Shown here: in pieces, positions 56,414 through 64,000 of the stretch
Layout of the letters: every line of letters begins with the position of its first letter
How positions within the stretch are numbered: the stretch's first letter is position 1
Source of the DNA: Serratia nematodiphila DZ0503SBS1
GTDB lineage: Bacteria; Pseudomonadota; Gammaproteobacteria; Enterobacterales; Enterobacteriaceae
NCBI RefSeq assembly: GCF_000738675.1
Contig: NZ_JPUX01000001.1
Span: 4,340,001 to 4,404,000 of the forward strand
Length of the DNA stretch: 64,000 bases
Reading direction: 5' to 3'
Translations under genes and position numbers: made by a program
The notes under the pieces: model-generated
Seen by the model: only the letters and a program-made list of their open reading frames with translations
What the model was told of the DNA's origin: nothing
Databases searched by the model: none

Positions 56414-57781
56414 ATGGCGATCCCCCATTCCGTCATCGAGATGATTGGCAATACCCCGATGCTGGAACTGACCCAGTTCGATACCGGCCCGTGCCGGCTG
56501 TTCGTCAAGCTGGAGAACCAAAATCCCGGCGGTTCGATCAAAGACCGCGTGGCGCTGTCGATGATCGAGCAGGCCGAGCGCGACGGCAAACTGCAGCCGG
56601 GCGGCACCATCATCGAAGCCACCGCCGGCAATACCGGCCTGGGATTGGCGCTGGTGGCGGCGCTGAAAGGCTATAAGCTGCTGCTGGTAGTGCCGGACAA
56701 GATGAGCCGCGAGAAGATCTTCCACCTGCGCGCGCTGGGGGTGGAAGTGCTGCTGACCCGTTCGGACGTCGGCAAAGGGCATCCGGCTTACTACCAGGAT
56801 TACGCCAAACGCCTGGCGGAAGAGATCCCCGGCGCCTTTTATATCGATCAGTTCAACAACCCGGCCAACCCGGCGGCCCATACCACCACTACCGCGCCCG
56901 AACTGTGGCGGCAGATGGAGCATGACGTGGACGCCATCGTGGTCGGCGTCGGTTCCGGCGGCACGCTGGGCGGGCTGAGCCGCTATTTCGCCGAGGTTTC
57001 GCCGCAGACGGAATTCGTGCTGGCCGACCCTGCGGGTTCAATACTGGCGGACTATCTCGACAACGGCCATATCGGCGAAGCCGGCAGTTGGCTGGTGGAA
57101 GGCATCGGCGAAGACTTCGTCCCGCCGCTCAGCGACTTTGACCAGGTGCGCAACGCTTACCGCATCGGCGACACCGAAGCCTTCACCACCGCGCGCGAGT
57201 TGCTGCGCAAGGAAGGCGTGCTGGCGGGATCGTCCACCGGCACCCTGCTGGCCGCCGCATTGCGTTATTGCCGTGCACAGACCGAACCCAAGCGGGTAGT
57301 GACCTTCGTCTGCGACAGCGGCAACAAATACCTGTCTAAAATGTATAACGACCACTGGATGCTGGAACAGGGCCTGCTGAGCAAGCCACAGCACGGCGAT
57401 CTGCGCGATCTGATCGCCTACCGCCACGACGCGGGCGCCGCCGTTTCCGCCGCGCCGGACGACACGTTGGCGATCGTGCACGCCCGCATGCGGCTGTACG
57501 ACATCTCGCAGCTACCGGTGCTGGAAGGCGATCGGGTGGTCGGTCTGATCGATGAGTGGGATCTGCTGAACGCCGTCCAGGCCGACGCCGCCCACTTCAG
57601 CCTGACGGCCGGCAGCGCGATGACCAAACAGGTTCATACGCTGCAAAAGGAAGCCGGCTACGAGGAATTACAGGCCACCTTCAACCATGGCCACGTCGCG
57701 GTGGTGCTCGACGGCGAGCGCTTCCTCGGCCTGATTACCCGCACAGACGTGCTTAACGCCTGGCGCCAAAAATTACGTTAA
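56414..57781 (+). CDS. Cystathionine beta-synthase (PLP enzyme with CBS pair)
   Basis: A 455-aa fold type II PLP enzyme that condenses serine and homocysteine to cystathionine. The PLP lysine is in GGSIKDRVALSMI (about residue 42). The phosphate loop is VGVGSGGTLGGLS and the asparagine loop EATAGNTGLGLA. A C-terminal CBS-domain pair (from about 345: DTLAIVHARMRLYDISQLPVLEG and GHVAVVLDGERFLGLITRTDVL) may bind SAM-like ligands. With the next gene it forms a reverse trans-sulfuration operon like mtcBC of Klebsiella, which makes cysteine from methionine. ATG after GGAGATGAGTC. Confidence 0.92.
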   Translation: MAIPHSVIEMIGNTPMLELTQFDTGPCRLFVKLENQNPGGSIKDRVALSMIEQAERDGKLQPGGTIIEATAGNTGLGLALVAALKGYKLLLVVPDKMSREKIFHLRALGVEVLLTRSDVGKGHPAYYQDYAKRLAEEIPGAFYIDQFNNPANPAAHTTTTAPELWRQMEHDVDAIVVGVGSGGTLGGLSRYFAEVSPQTEFVLADPAGSILADYLDNGHIGEAGSWLVEGIGEDFVPPLSDFDQVRNAYRIGDTEAFTTARELLRKEGVLAGSSTGTLLAAALRYCRAQTEPKRVVTFVCDSGNKYLSKMYNDHWMLEQGLLSKPQHGDLRDLIAYRHDAGAAVSAAPDDTLAIVHARMRLYDISQLPVLEGDRVVGLIDEWDLLNAVQADAAHFSLTAGSAMTKQVHTLQKEAGYEELQATFNHGHVAVVLDGERFLGLITRTDVLNAWRQKLR

Positions 57782-57793
57782 TAAGGACCCATT

Positions 57794-58939
57794 ATGGCCA
57801 AGTTTGATACGTTGACCGTTCACGCCGGTTACACCCCGGACGCGACCGGCGCAGTGATGCCGGCGATTTACGCCACCTCCACCTACGCCCAACCGGCGCC
57901 GGGTGAACATACCGGCTATGAATACTCCCGCAGCGCCAACCCGACGCGCACCGCGCTGGAAAGCGCCATCGCCGAACTGGAAGGCGGCAGCCGCGGTTAC
58001 GCCTTCGCCTCCGGCCTGGCGGCCTGCTCCACGGTGCTGGAGCTGCTCGATAAAGACAGCCACCTGATCGCGGTGGACGACCTGTACGGCGGCACCTATC
58101 GCCTGCTGGAAAAAGTGCGCAGCCGCACCGCCGGCCTGCGCGTCACCTACGTGGCGCCGGCGGATCTCGCCGGGCTGGAACAGGCGATCGAGCCGGACAC
58201 CAAAATGATCTGGGTGGAAACGCCGACCAACCCGCTGCTTAAGCTGGCGGATCTGAGCGCCATCGCCGCGATCGCCAAAAAGCACCGGCTCATCAGCGTG
58301 GCGGACAACACCTTCGCCTCGCCGTATCTGCAACGCCCGCTGGATCTGGGTTTTGACGTGGTGGTGCACTCCGCCACCAAATACCTCAACGGCCACTCCG
58401 ACGTGGTGGCGGGCGTCGCGGCGGTGGGCGATAACCCGGCGCTGGCGGAACAGCTCGGTTTCCTGCAAAACGCGGTCGGCGGCATTCTCGATCCGTTCAG
58501 CAGCTTCCTGACGCTGCGCGGCATCCGCACCCTGGCGCTGCGCATGCAGCGCCACAGCGACAGCGCGCTGCGCATCGCCCAGTGGCTGGAGAGCCAGCCG
58601 CAGGTGGAAAACGTCTACTATCCCGGCCTGCCGAGCCACCCGCAGCACGAACTGGCGGCGCGCCAGATGGCGCGCTTCGGCGGCATGATCTCGGTACGGC
58701 TGAAAGGCGACGACGCCTATGCGCGCCGGGTCATCCAGCGTTCGCGCCTGTTTACCCTGGCGGAAAGCCTGGGCGGCGTGGAAAGCCTGATCAGCCAGCC
58801 GTTCAGCATGACGCACGCCTCCATTCCGCTGGAACAGCGCCTGGCAACCGGCATCACGCCGCAGCTGGTGCGCCTGTCGGTGGGGATTGAGGATGTGGAA
58901 GATCTGATCGCCGATCTGCAGCAGGCGCTGGCGGAATAA
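57794..58939 (+). CDS. Cystathionine gamma-lyase (trans-sulfuration PLP enzyme)
   Basis: A 381-aa Cys/Met-metabolism PLP enzyme. It has YEYSRSANPTR, GLAACSTVLELL, DDLYGGTYRL, WVETPTNPLLKLADL and the PLP lysine in SATKYLNGHSDVV. Start 12 bp after the cystathionine synthase gene, ATG after AAGGACCC. Together the two give homocysteine to cysteine. Activity as gamma-lyase rather than gamma-synthase is inferred from the operon partner. Confidence 0.92.
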   Translation: MAKFDTLTVHAGYTPDATGAVMPAIYATSTYAQPAPGEHTGYEYSRSANPTRTALESAIAELEGGSRGYAFASGLAACSTVLELLDKDSHLIAVDDLYGGTYRLLEKVRSRTAGLRVTYVAPADLAGLEQAIEPDTKMIWVETPTNPLLKLADLSAIAAIAKKHRLISVADNTFASPYLQRPLDLGFDVVVHSATKYLNGHSDVVAGVAAVGDNPALAEQLGFLQNAVGGILDPFSSFLTLRGIRTLALRMQRHSDSALRIAQWLESQPQVENVYYPGLPSHPQHELAARQMARFGGMISVRLKGDDAYARRVIQRSRLFTLAESLGGVESLISQPFSMTHASIPLEQRLATGITPQLVRLSVGIEDVEDLIADLQQALAE

Positions 58940-58960
58940 TCGCCGCATCAGCGCATGATC

Positions 58961-58987
58961 AGCCCGGCCGACGCGCCGGGCTTTTTT
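58961..58987 (+). terminator. Terminator of the trans-sulfuration operon
   Basis: AGCCCGGC / GCCGGGCT with a six-base loop, followed by TTTTTT. Confidence 0.9.
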
Positions 58988-58998
58988 ACGCCCGGCGT

Positions 58999-60024
58999 TC
59001 AGAGGCCGATGACGTCCTGATAAAAACGGTGCGCCACATCGGGGTGAGAGCGGATGCGGCCTTTCAGGTAGTTATACCCCACGTCGCGCAGCAGCGGATT
59101 GAGCGGATCGCTGGCCGGGCCGCGCGCCTGCGCCGCCAACTGCGGCGGCAGTTGATACAGCGGCACCACCGCGTCCAGACGCGCGCCGAGGAAGAACGCG
59201 ATCGATAATCTGTCACTCCCCGCCGGCGGCGTTTCCACCCGGTGCACCGTGGCGCGCAGATAGCCGTTAGTCGCCAGCTCCAGCAGCTCGCCGATGTTCA
59301 CTACGAAGGTATCTTCACGCGGCTGTGCGTCTATCCACTGCCCCTCGCTGACCTCCACCTGCAGCCCTTTTTGCGCGTCCTGCAGCAGGAAGCTGAGGAA
59401 ACCGGAGTCCTTGTGCGCGCCGACGCCCTGTGCGCTGGCGGTGGCCTCCCGCCCCGGGTAGCGGATCAGTTTGATGTGCTCGTTGGGCTTCTCGCCGTAT
59501 AAGCGATCGAAAGCCTGCTCCGGCAGCGACAGCGCCAGCGCGAAAGCGCGCAGCAGCCGCAGCGACATGGCGGTCATCGCCTGTTGCCACTCCAGCAGCA
59601 GCGGTTTCAGCGCCGGCAGCGCCGCCGGCCACTGGTTTGGCCCCTGCAGACGCGCCCAGCGCGGCGTGTCGTCAGCCAGCGTCAGCGCCGGGCGTTCGGC
59701 GCCGATATCGAACTGCTCGCGCCAGTCAGGCTGCCCGCGCGTGAGTTCCGCCGCCGCCCGGTTGTAACCGCGAAAGTGCGGCGAATGCACCATCTGCACC
59801 GCCAGCTTGTCGGCTTCCGGCAGAGCGAAAAATTGTCGCGCGGCGTGCTGCAACCGCGCATTCAACGCGCCGTCCACGCCGTGACCGCGCAGATAGAAGA
59901 AACCGACGTCGCGCGCCGCCGCGCGCAAATCGTCAAGAAAAGCGCGCCGCCGGCGCGCATCGCCGTCAAGCTGCGAAAGATCCAGCAGCGGCAACGTCTT
60001 CAGCGTCGTCAGGTGCGTCATCAT
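58999..60024 (-). CDS. Isopenicillin-N-synthase-like 2-oxoglutarate/Fe(II) dioxygenase
   Basis: A 341-aa cytoplasmic oxygenase of the IPNS/2OG family. The N-terminal domain (DIOX_N) starts LPLLDLSQLDGDAR with FFYLRGHGVD. The Fe(II) triad is seen as H...D in GVGAHKDSGFLSF and H in LRATVHRVETP; the 2OG-binding RLS in DRLSIAFFLG. The substrate is not known. ATG after AGAGGAACCGC (two adjacent ATGs). It is divergent from the HAD phosphatase gene, 285 bp away. Confidence 0.85.
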   Translation of the reverse strand: MMTHLTTLKTLPLLDLSQLDGDARRRRAFLDDLRAAARDVGFFYLRGHGVDGALNARLQHAARQFFALPEADKLAVQMVHSPHFRGYNRAAAELTRGQPDWREQFDIGAERPALTLADDTPRWARLQGPNQWPAALPALKPLLLEWQQAMTAMSLRLLRAFALALSLPEQAFDRLYGEKPNEHIKLIRYPGREATASAQGVGAHKDSGFLSFLLQDAQKGLQVEVSEGQWIDAQPREDTFVVNIGELLELATNGYLRATVHRVETPPAGSDRLSIAFFLGARLDAVVPLYQLPPQLAAQARGPASDPLNPLLRDVGYNYLKGRIRSHPDVAHRFYQDVIGL

Positions 60025-60309
60025 GCGGTTCCTCTTCTTCCCCGATTACGATCGGGCTGCCATACAGGCGAATAATCAACATTGACCCTCCCCAGCGGGT
60101 GGCTGCATTTGCCCCATAGTTACCACCGCGCTCGCCGGGACGGCCAATATTGTTGCGTTCTAAGTTATGCAAACGTTCAACAAACTGTCGCAAAACCGTC
60201 ATCAATGTTTCTTATGCTCTGCGCAATTTCGCCGACGCCGCTGGCTGGCGACGTGCGCTATCCGCTATCCTGTAAACGACCTCATACCCTGCCTGCCGGA
60301 GAAATACTG

Positions 60310-60966
60310 ATGGATTTAGCCTTATTCGACCTGGATGAAACCCTGATTGACGATGACAGCGCCAGCCTGTGGATCCGCTGGCTGGTCGGCCAGGGGTTCG
60401 CGCCGGCGGAGCTGGAACTGCAGGAGCAGCAGCTGATGCAGCTCTATTATCAGGGCAAGCTGTCGATGGAGGACTACATGCAGGCCACGCTGGCGCCGTT
60501 GACCGGCCTGAGCGTGCAAACCGTGGCCGGCTGGGTGCAACGCTACATCCGGCGCGACATCCTGCCGCGCGTCTATCCCGCCGCCCGTGAACGCCTGCAG
60601 TGGCACCGCGAACGCGGCGACTGCATCCTGGTGATCTCCGCCACCGGCGAACACCTGGTGGCGCCGATCGCCGAACAGCTCGGCGCCGACGACGCGCTGG
60701 CGATCGGCGTGGAAATCAGCGACGGCCGCTTCACCGGCAACACCTACGGCACCATGACCTATCAGCAGGGCAAGGTGATCCGCCTGCAGCACTGGCTGGC
60801 GCAGCACCCGCACCTGAAGTTCGAGCACAGCCACGGCTACAGCGACTCTCTCAACGACAAGGCGATGCTGCAATTCGTCGACAGCGCCACGGTGATCAAT
60901 CCCGACAGTGAACTGAGCGCGCTGGCGGCGGAGCACGGCTGGGAAGTGTGCCGCTGGGAGCGTTGA
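60310..60966 (+). CDS. HAD-superfamily (IB) phosphatase
   Basis: A 218-aa HAD hydrolase with motif I DLDETLI (nucleophile D8, acid D10), motif II SATGEHL near 115, motif III Lys in the segment before GYSDSLNDKAML (motif IV D). The subfamily IB cap (helical) is visible at about 20-85. Members include SerB- and CicA-like phosphatases; the substrate is not known. The ATG at 60310 is supported by GGAGAAATACT; the longer frame from 60082 is not. Confidence 0.87.
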   Translation: MDLALFDLDETLIDDDSASLWIRWLVGQGFAPAELELQEQQLMQLYYQGKLSMEDYMQATLAPLTGLSVQTVAGWVQRYIRRDILPRVYPAARERLQWHRERGDCILVISATGEHLVAPIAEQLGADDALAIGVEISDGRFTGNTYGTMTYQQGKVIRLQHWLAQHPHLKFEHSHGYSDSLNDKAMLQFVDSATVINPDSELSALAAEHGWEVCRWER

Positions 60967-61055
60967 GCGGCAGACAAAAAATGCCCTGCGGTGTGACAAA
61001 AAGCGCATTGTGGCGTAGGTATTAAGGGTCTTTAATCCGCTAACGGAGTTATCCC

Positions 61056-61676
61056 ATGCTGACCATTTGGGGTCGTGAGAATTCGAACAACGTCAGGAAG
61101 GTGCTGTGGTGCGCCGCCGAACTGGGGCTGAGCTATACCCACATCAACGCCGGCGGGGCGTTTGGCAAGGTCAACGAAGAGAGTTACCGCGCGCTGAACC
61201 CGAACGGCCTGGTGCCGTTACTGCAGGACGATGACTTCGTGCTGTGGGAGTCCAACACCATCGTGCGCTACCTGGCGGCGAAATTCGGCGACGCGACGTT
61301 CTATCCGCAAGATCTGCAGGCGCGCGCCGCCGCCGAGAAATGGATGGACTGGACCACCTCGACCATCGTTCCGGCCTTCACCATCGTCTTTTGGGGCCTG
61401 ATCCGCACCGCGCCAGAGTTGCGCGACATGGCGAAAATCGAAGCGGCGATCGCCACGCTGGAAAAACACTTCGACGTCATTGAACAGACGCTGGCGCACC
61501 AGCCTTACCTCTCCGGCGACGCGTTCGGCTTCGGCGATATCCCGCTCGGCAGCTTCGCCTACGCCTGGTTCGAAATGCCGATCGCCCGCCGCCCGCGGCC
61601 GAACATGGAGCGCTGGTATCAGCAACTGCGCGCACGCCCGGCCTATCAGCGCGGCGTGATGAGCGCACTCACCTGA
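61056..61676 (+). CDS. gstB: GstB-like glutathione S-transferase
   Basis: A 206-aa GST with a thioredoxin-like N-terminal half (WGRENSNNVRKVLW; the NPNGLVPLL and WESNTIVRYLA glutathione-site motifs) and a helical C-terminal half (LSGDAFGFGDIPLGSFAYAW). It is similar to E. coli GstB (YliJ, 208 aa), which also lies near dacC and yliI. ATG after GGAGTTATCCC. Confidence 0.88.
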   Translation: MLTIWGRENSNNVRKVLWCAAELGLSYTHINAGGAFGKVNEESYRALNPNGLVPLLQDDDFVLWESNTIVRYLAAKFGDATFYPQDLQARAAAEKWMDWTTSTIVPAFTIVFWGLIRTAPELRDMAKIEAAIATLEKHFDVIEQTLAHQPYLSGDAFGFGDIPLGSFAYAWFEMPIARRPRPNMERWYQQLRARPAYQRGVMSALT

Positions 61677-61682
61677 CGCATG

Positions 61683-61703
61683 CGGGGCGTTACGACGCCC
61701 CGA
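61683..61703. terminator. Hairpin between gstB and yliI
   Basis: CGGGGCGT / ACGCCCCG with a four-base loop falls in the short convergent gap and runs into the end of yliI. No U-run. Confidence 0.45.
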
Positions 61704-62790
61704 CCTTCAGCAGCTTGCCGTCCCGTTCGTCCGTCAGCAGATACAGGTAGCCGTCCGGCCCGCTGCGCACCTCGCGAATGCGTTCGCCGCGATCGCCCAG
61801 CAGCCGCTCTTCCGCCACCACTTTGTCCCCCTCCAGCGTCAGGCGAATCAGTGCCTTTTGCGCCAGTGCGCCGATGAACAGCGAATGCCGCCAGGCGGGG
61901 AAACGCTGCCCGTCATAAAACGCCATGCCGCTGAGGCCGGGCGAAACCCGCCAATAGTGCAGCGGCTGTTCGGTGCCGGGCACCCGTTCTCCTTTGGCCT
62001 CCGGGATCGGCTGGCCGGAATAGTTGATGCCATAGGTGGCCAGCGGCCAGCCGTAGTTTTTACCCGGCAGCGGGATATTGAGCTCATCGCCGCCGCGCGG
62101 ACCGTGTTCATGCTCCCAGATCGCGCCGCTCCACGGATTCAGCGCCAACCCTTGCGGATTGCGGTGGCCGTAAGACCAAACCTCCGGGCGTTTACCTGCC
62201 TGGCCGACCCAGGGGTTGTCCGGCGGTACCGCGCCCTCGGCGGTCAGCCGCACCAGCTTGCCCTGCAGTTTGTCAGTCTCCTGCGCCGTCGGCCGCTGGT
62301 TGTTTTCGCCCAGCGCGATAAACAGGTAGCCCTGCCGATCGAACGCCAGCTTGCCGCCAAAGTGATTGCCGACCGACAGCTTGGGTTGCTGACGGAAGAT
62401 CACCTTAAAGTTTTCCAGCCGCGCGCCGTCGTCGCTCAGGCGGCCATAGCCGACCGCCGTGCCGGCTTTGCCGCCCTCGCCCGGTTCGGCGAAGCTGAGA
62501 TATACCCGGCGGCTGGCGGCGAAGTCGGGCGCCGGCAACACCTCCAGCAGGCCGCCCTGCCCCTCGGCGTAGACCTGCGGCACGCCGGCGATCGGCGGCG
62601 ACAGGCCATTGCCCTGCTGCCACAGCCGCAGCCGGCCGGGCCGTTCGGTGATAAGCAGGCCTTGTTCCGCCGGCAAGAAGGCCAGCGACCATGGGTGTTC
62701 CAGGCCGTCCTGCAATTGGCTGACCGTCGGCGCGGCGTGCAGCAGGCCGCTGCACAGCAGCAAACCGGCCAGCAGAGTCAATCGGGGCAT
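61690..62790 (-). CDS. yliI: YliI-like PQQ-dependent aldose sugar dehydrogenase
   Basis: A 366-aa periplasmic six-bladed beta-propeller of the soluble glucose dehydrogenase family (E. coli YliI/Asd, 371 aa). It oxidises aldoses when PQQ is present. It has a signal peptide ending LLHAAP, LEHPWSLAFLP, HFGGKLAFDRQG, ENNQRPTAQETDKLQGKLVRL-like propeller motifs, WSYGHRNPQGLALNP, HEHGPRGGDELN and NYGWPLATYGINYSG. ATG at 62790 follows a strong AGGAGG. It is convergent with gstB, as in the E. coli neighbourhood. Confidence 0.92.
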   Translation of the reverse strand: MPRLTLLAGLLLCSGLLHAAPTVSQLQDGLEHPWSLAFLPAEQGLLITERPGRLRLWQQGNGLSPPIAGVPQVYAEGQGGLLEVLPAPDFAASRRVYLSFAEPGEGGKAGTAVGYGRLSDDGARLENFKVIFRQQPKLSVGNHFGGKLAFDRQGYLFIALGENNQRPTAQETDKLQGKLVRLTAEGAVPPDNPWVGQAGKRPEVWSYGHRNPQGLALNPWSGAIWEHEHGPRGGDELNIPLPGKNYGWPLATYGINYSGQPIPEAKGERVPGTEQPLHYWRVSPGLSGMAFYDGQRFPAWRHSLFIGALAQKALIRLTLEGDKVVAEERLLGDRGERIREVRSGPDGYLYLLTDERDGKLLKVGAS

Positions 62791-62921
62791 GGCGTCCTCC
62801 TGAAGATGAAATGACCCGTTTAGTGTAGCCCACTCAGCAGAAGCGGTCGTTTGCATTACATTTCAACGGGTTGCCTTTTAGCCGCAGTGTGCTTAAGTTA
62901 ATCCATAACCCAGGAGGAAAA

Positions 62922-63341
62922 ATGGACATTACCGTTACCGACGCGATTGACGAACATACCCTCGATGCGATCAGGCAAGGCCTGCGCGCTTACAACCTGC
63001 CGCATATCGACGCCAGCCACCGCAAGCCGCTCAGCGTCTATGCGCGCGACGAGGCCGGCACGGTGATCGGCGGGCTGACCGCCGAAACCTGGGGCAACTG
63101 GCTGAGCGTCGAGTGGCTGTGGGTGGCGGATACCCAGCGCGGCAGCGGCCTCGGCGGCCGGCTGATGCGCGCCGCCGAGCATGAGGCGCAGGCGCGCGGC
63201 TGCCGCTACGCCCGTCTCGACACCTTCAGCTTCCAGGCGCGACCGTTCTACGAAAAGCTCGGCTATCAGCTGCAAATGACGCTGAAAGAGTATCCGGTGG
63301 AACATGAGTGCTATTTTCTTACCAAAACCCTGACTGATTAA
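62922..63341 (+). CDS. GNAT-family N-acetyltransferase
   Basis: A 139-aa acetyltransferase. The acetyl-CoA-binding motif is QRGSGLGGRLMRAAEHEA (about residue 70-87), followed by the DTFSFQARPFYEKLGYQ strand-helix. The substrate is not known. ATG at 62922 with AGGAGGAAAA. Its TAA overlaps a possible ATG of the next gene (TAATG). Confidence 0.9.
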   Translation: MDITVTDAIDEHTLDAIRQGLRAYNLPHIDASHRKPLSVYARDEAGTVIGGLTAETWGNWLSVEWLWVADTQRGSGLGGRLMRAAEHEAQARGCRYARLDTFSFQARPFYEKLGYQLQMTLKEYPVEHECYFLTKTLTD

Positions 63342-63352
63342 TGGACGGACAG

Positions 63353-64000
63353 ATGGACAGCAAAAGCATGGTGGTGAACTGTGTGGCGTACAAAGCCGGC
63401 CAACGGCTGGGCGAAGTGACCATCGACGATATCAGCGAGGTGGTCAAACAACCGGACACCTTCGTCTGGCTGGGGTTGCGGCAGCCGGAGCCGGCATTTA
63501 TGCGCAAGGTGCAGGAGGAGTTCGGCCTGCACGATTTGGCGATCGAAGACGCGCTGTGCGCGCACCAGCGGCCGAAGCTGGAGACCTACGGCGACTCGCT
63601 GTTCATCGTGGTGAAAACCGCGCAGTGGGGCGAGCACGACGAAATCGAATACGGCGAAACCCACTTCTTCGTCGGCAAAAACTTTCTGGTGACGGTGCGC
63701 CACGGCGCCTCACCCAGCTACGCGCCGATCCGCGCCAAGGCGGAAGAGAACCACAAGCAGATGTGCCGCGGGCCGGGCTTCGCCCTCTATTCGGTGTTGG
63801 ACTTCGTGGTGGATAACTACCGCAGCGTGGTAACGCGCTTCGAGAGCACCATCGAGAACATCGAAGCCAACATGTTTCAGTCGGAGTTCGATCAGGCGGC
63901 GATCGAGAACGTCTATACTCTGCGCCGCCACCTGCTGGCGCTGCGCAACGCCGCGCTGCCGATGGATGAAATCTGCAACCAGCTGATCCGTCTGCACGAA
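63353..64000 (+). CDS. CorA-family divalent-cation transporter, cut by window end
   Basis: The N-terminal 216 residues of a CorA/ZntB-type magnesium/cobalt/zinc channel. They contain the cytoplasmic alpha/beta domain (LGEVTIDDISEVVKQPDTFVW; EFGLHDLAIEDALCAHQRPKLE) and the first long helix leading to the pore (SEFDQAAIENVYTLRRHLLALRN). The GMN motif and membrane helices lie outside. An in-frame ATG at 63341 overlapping the GNAT stop is the alternative start. Confidence 0.85.
   Translation, partial: MDSKSMVVNCVAYKAGQRLGEVTIDDISEVVKQPDTFVWLGLRQPEPAFMRKVQEEFGLHDLAIEDALCAHQRPKLETYGDSLFIVVKTAQWGEHDEIEYGETHFFVGKNFLVTVRHGASPSYAPIRAKAEENHKQMCRGPGFALYSVLDFVVDNYRSVVTRFESTIENIEANMFQSEFDQAAIENVYTLRRHLLALRNAALPMDEICNQLIRLHE

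Noticed and set aside
60082..60309. N-terminal extension of the HAD phosphatase
   Set aside because: HAD motif I must lie near the N-terminus; the ATG at 60310 has a proper Shine-Dalgarno.
1..64000. CRISPR arrays, insertion sequences, tRNA genes, prophage
   Set aside because: No regularly spaced repeats, transposase or integrase motifs, or cloverleaf with a CCA end were noticed on either strand.

Overview
The window is a piece of an enterobacterial chromosome, most likely Serratia (S. marcescens group). The GC-rich, E. coli-like proteins lie in nearly the same order as E. coli minutes 19-20 (ybjG to macAB), with Serratia-type additions. No tRNA, rRNA, IS element, prophage or CRISPR array was seen. 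The window cuts macB at its left edge and a CorA-family transporter gene at its right edge.

1-21,978 is conserved backbone. It holds the macAB efflux operon, ybjX, the OLD-family nuclease ybjD, the lysine exporter lysO, the nitrosative-stress pair hcp-hcr, poxB, ltaE, a DUF1294 membrane protein, ybjT, ybjS, amiD, ybjQ, ybjP and the arginine uptake genes artPIQM and artJ. Control sites can be read for several of these: a PhoP-box match between macA and ybjX, FNR and NsrR sites ahead of hcp, and ARG-box pairs ahead of artP and artJ.

22,000-33,946 begins with a small Phd/RelE-type toxin-antitoxin module inserted between artJ and rlmC. Then follow rlmC, ybjO, the putrescine operon potFGHI (with three hairpins between potF and potG), ybjN, rimK, ybjC, grxA, ybjM, ybjL and the sRNA RybB with a clear sigma-E promoter.

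33,946-43,650 is mixed. An AT-rich stretch carries an orphan gene for a cysteine-rich 122-aa protein, followed by ecotin, two PAP2 phosphatases (the second is YbjG), an aldose-epimerase-like protein divergent from deoC-deoR over two DeoR-type operators, and sdaC-sdaB. As written, sdaB carries a one-base frameshift.

43,700-54,640 is a chaperone-usher fimbrial cluster of about 11 kb, inserted between deoR and dacC, which are neighbours in E. coli. The minus-strand arm encodes the major pilin, a second pilin, usher, chaperone, two minor pilins, a lipoprotein, a coiled-coil FKBP prolyl isomerase and a LuxR-type regulator; the last three overlap. The plus-strand arm encodes a PapI/FaeA-like regulator, a FimH-like two-domain adhesin and a minor pilin. 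The AT-rich gap between the arms holds four GATC sites within about 220 bp, which suggests a Pap-like Dam/Lrp epigenetic switch. This is the most interesting system in the window.

54,700-64,000 returns to housekeeping and metabolic genes: dacC, a reverse trans-sulfuration pair (cystathionine beta-synthase and gamma-lyase), a 2-oxoglutarate/Fe(II) oxygenase, a HAD phosphatase, a GstB-like glutathione transferase, a YliI-like sugar dehydrogenase, a GNAT acetyltransferase and the start of a CorA-family transporter.

All family assignments rest on remembered sequence similarity and visible motifs; no search was run.
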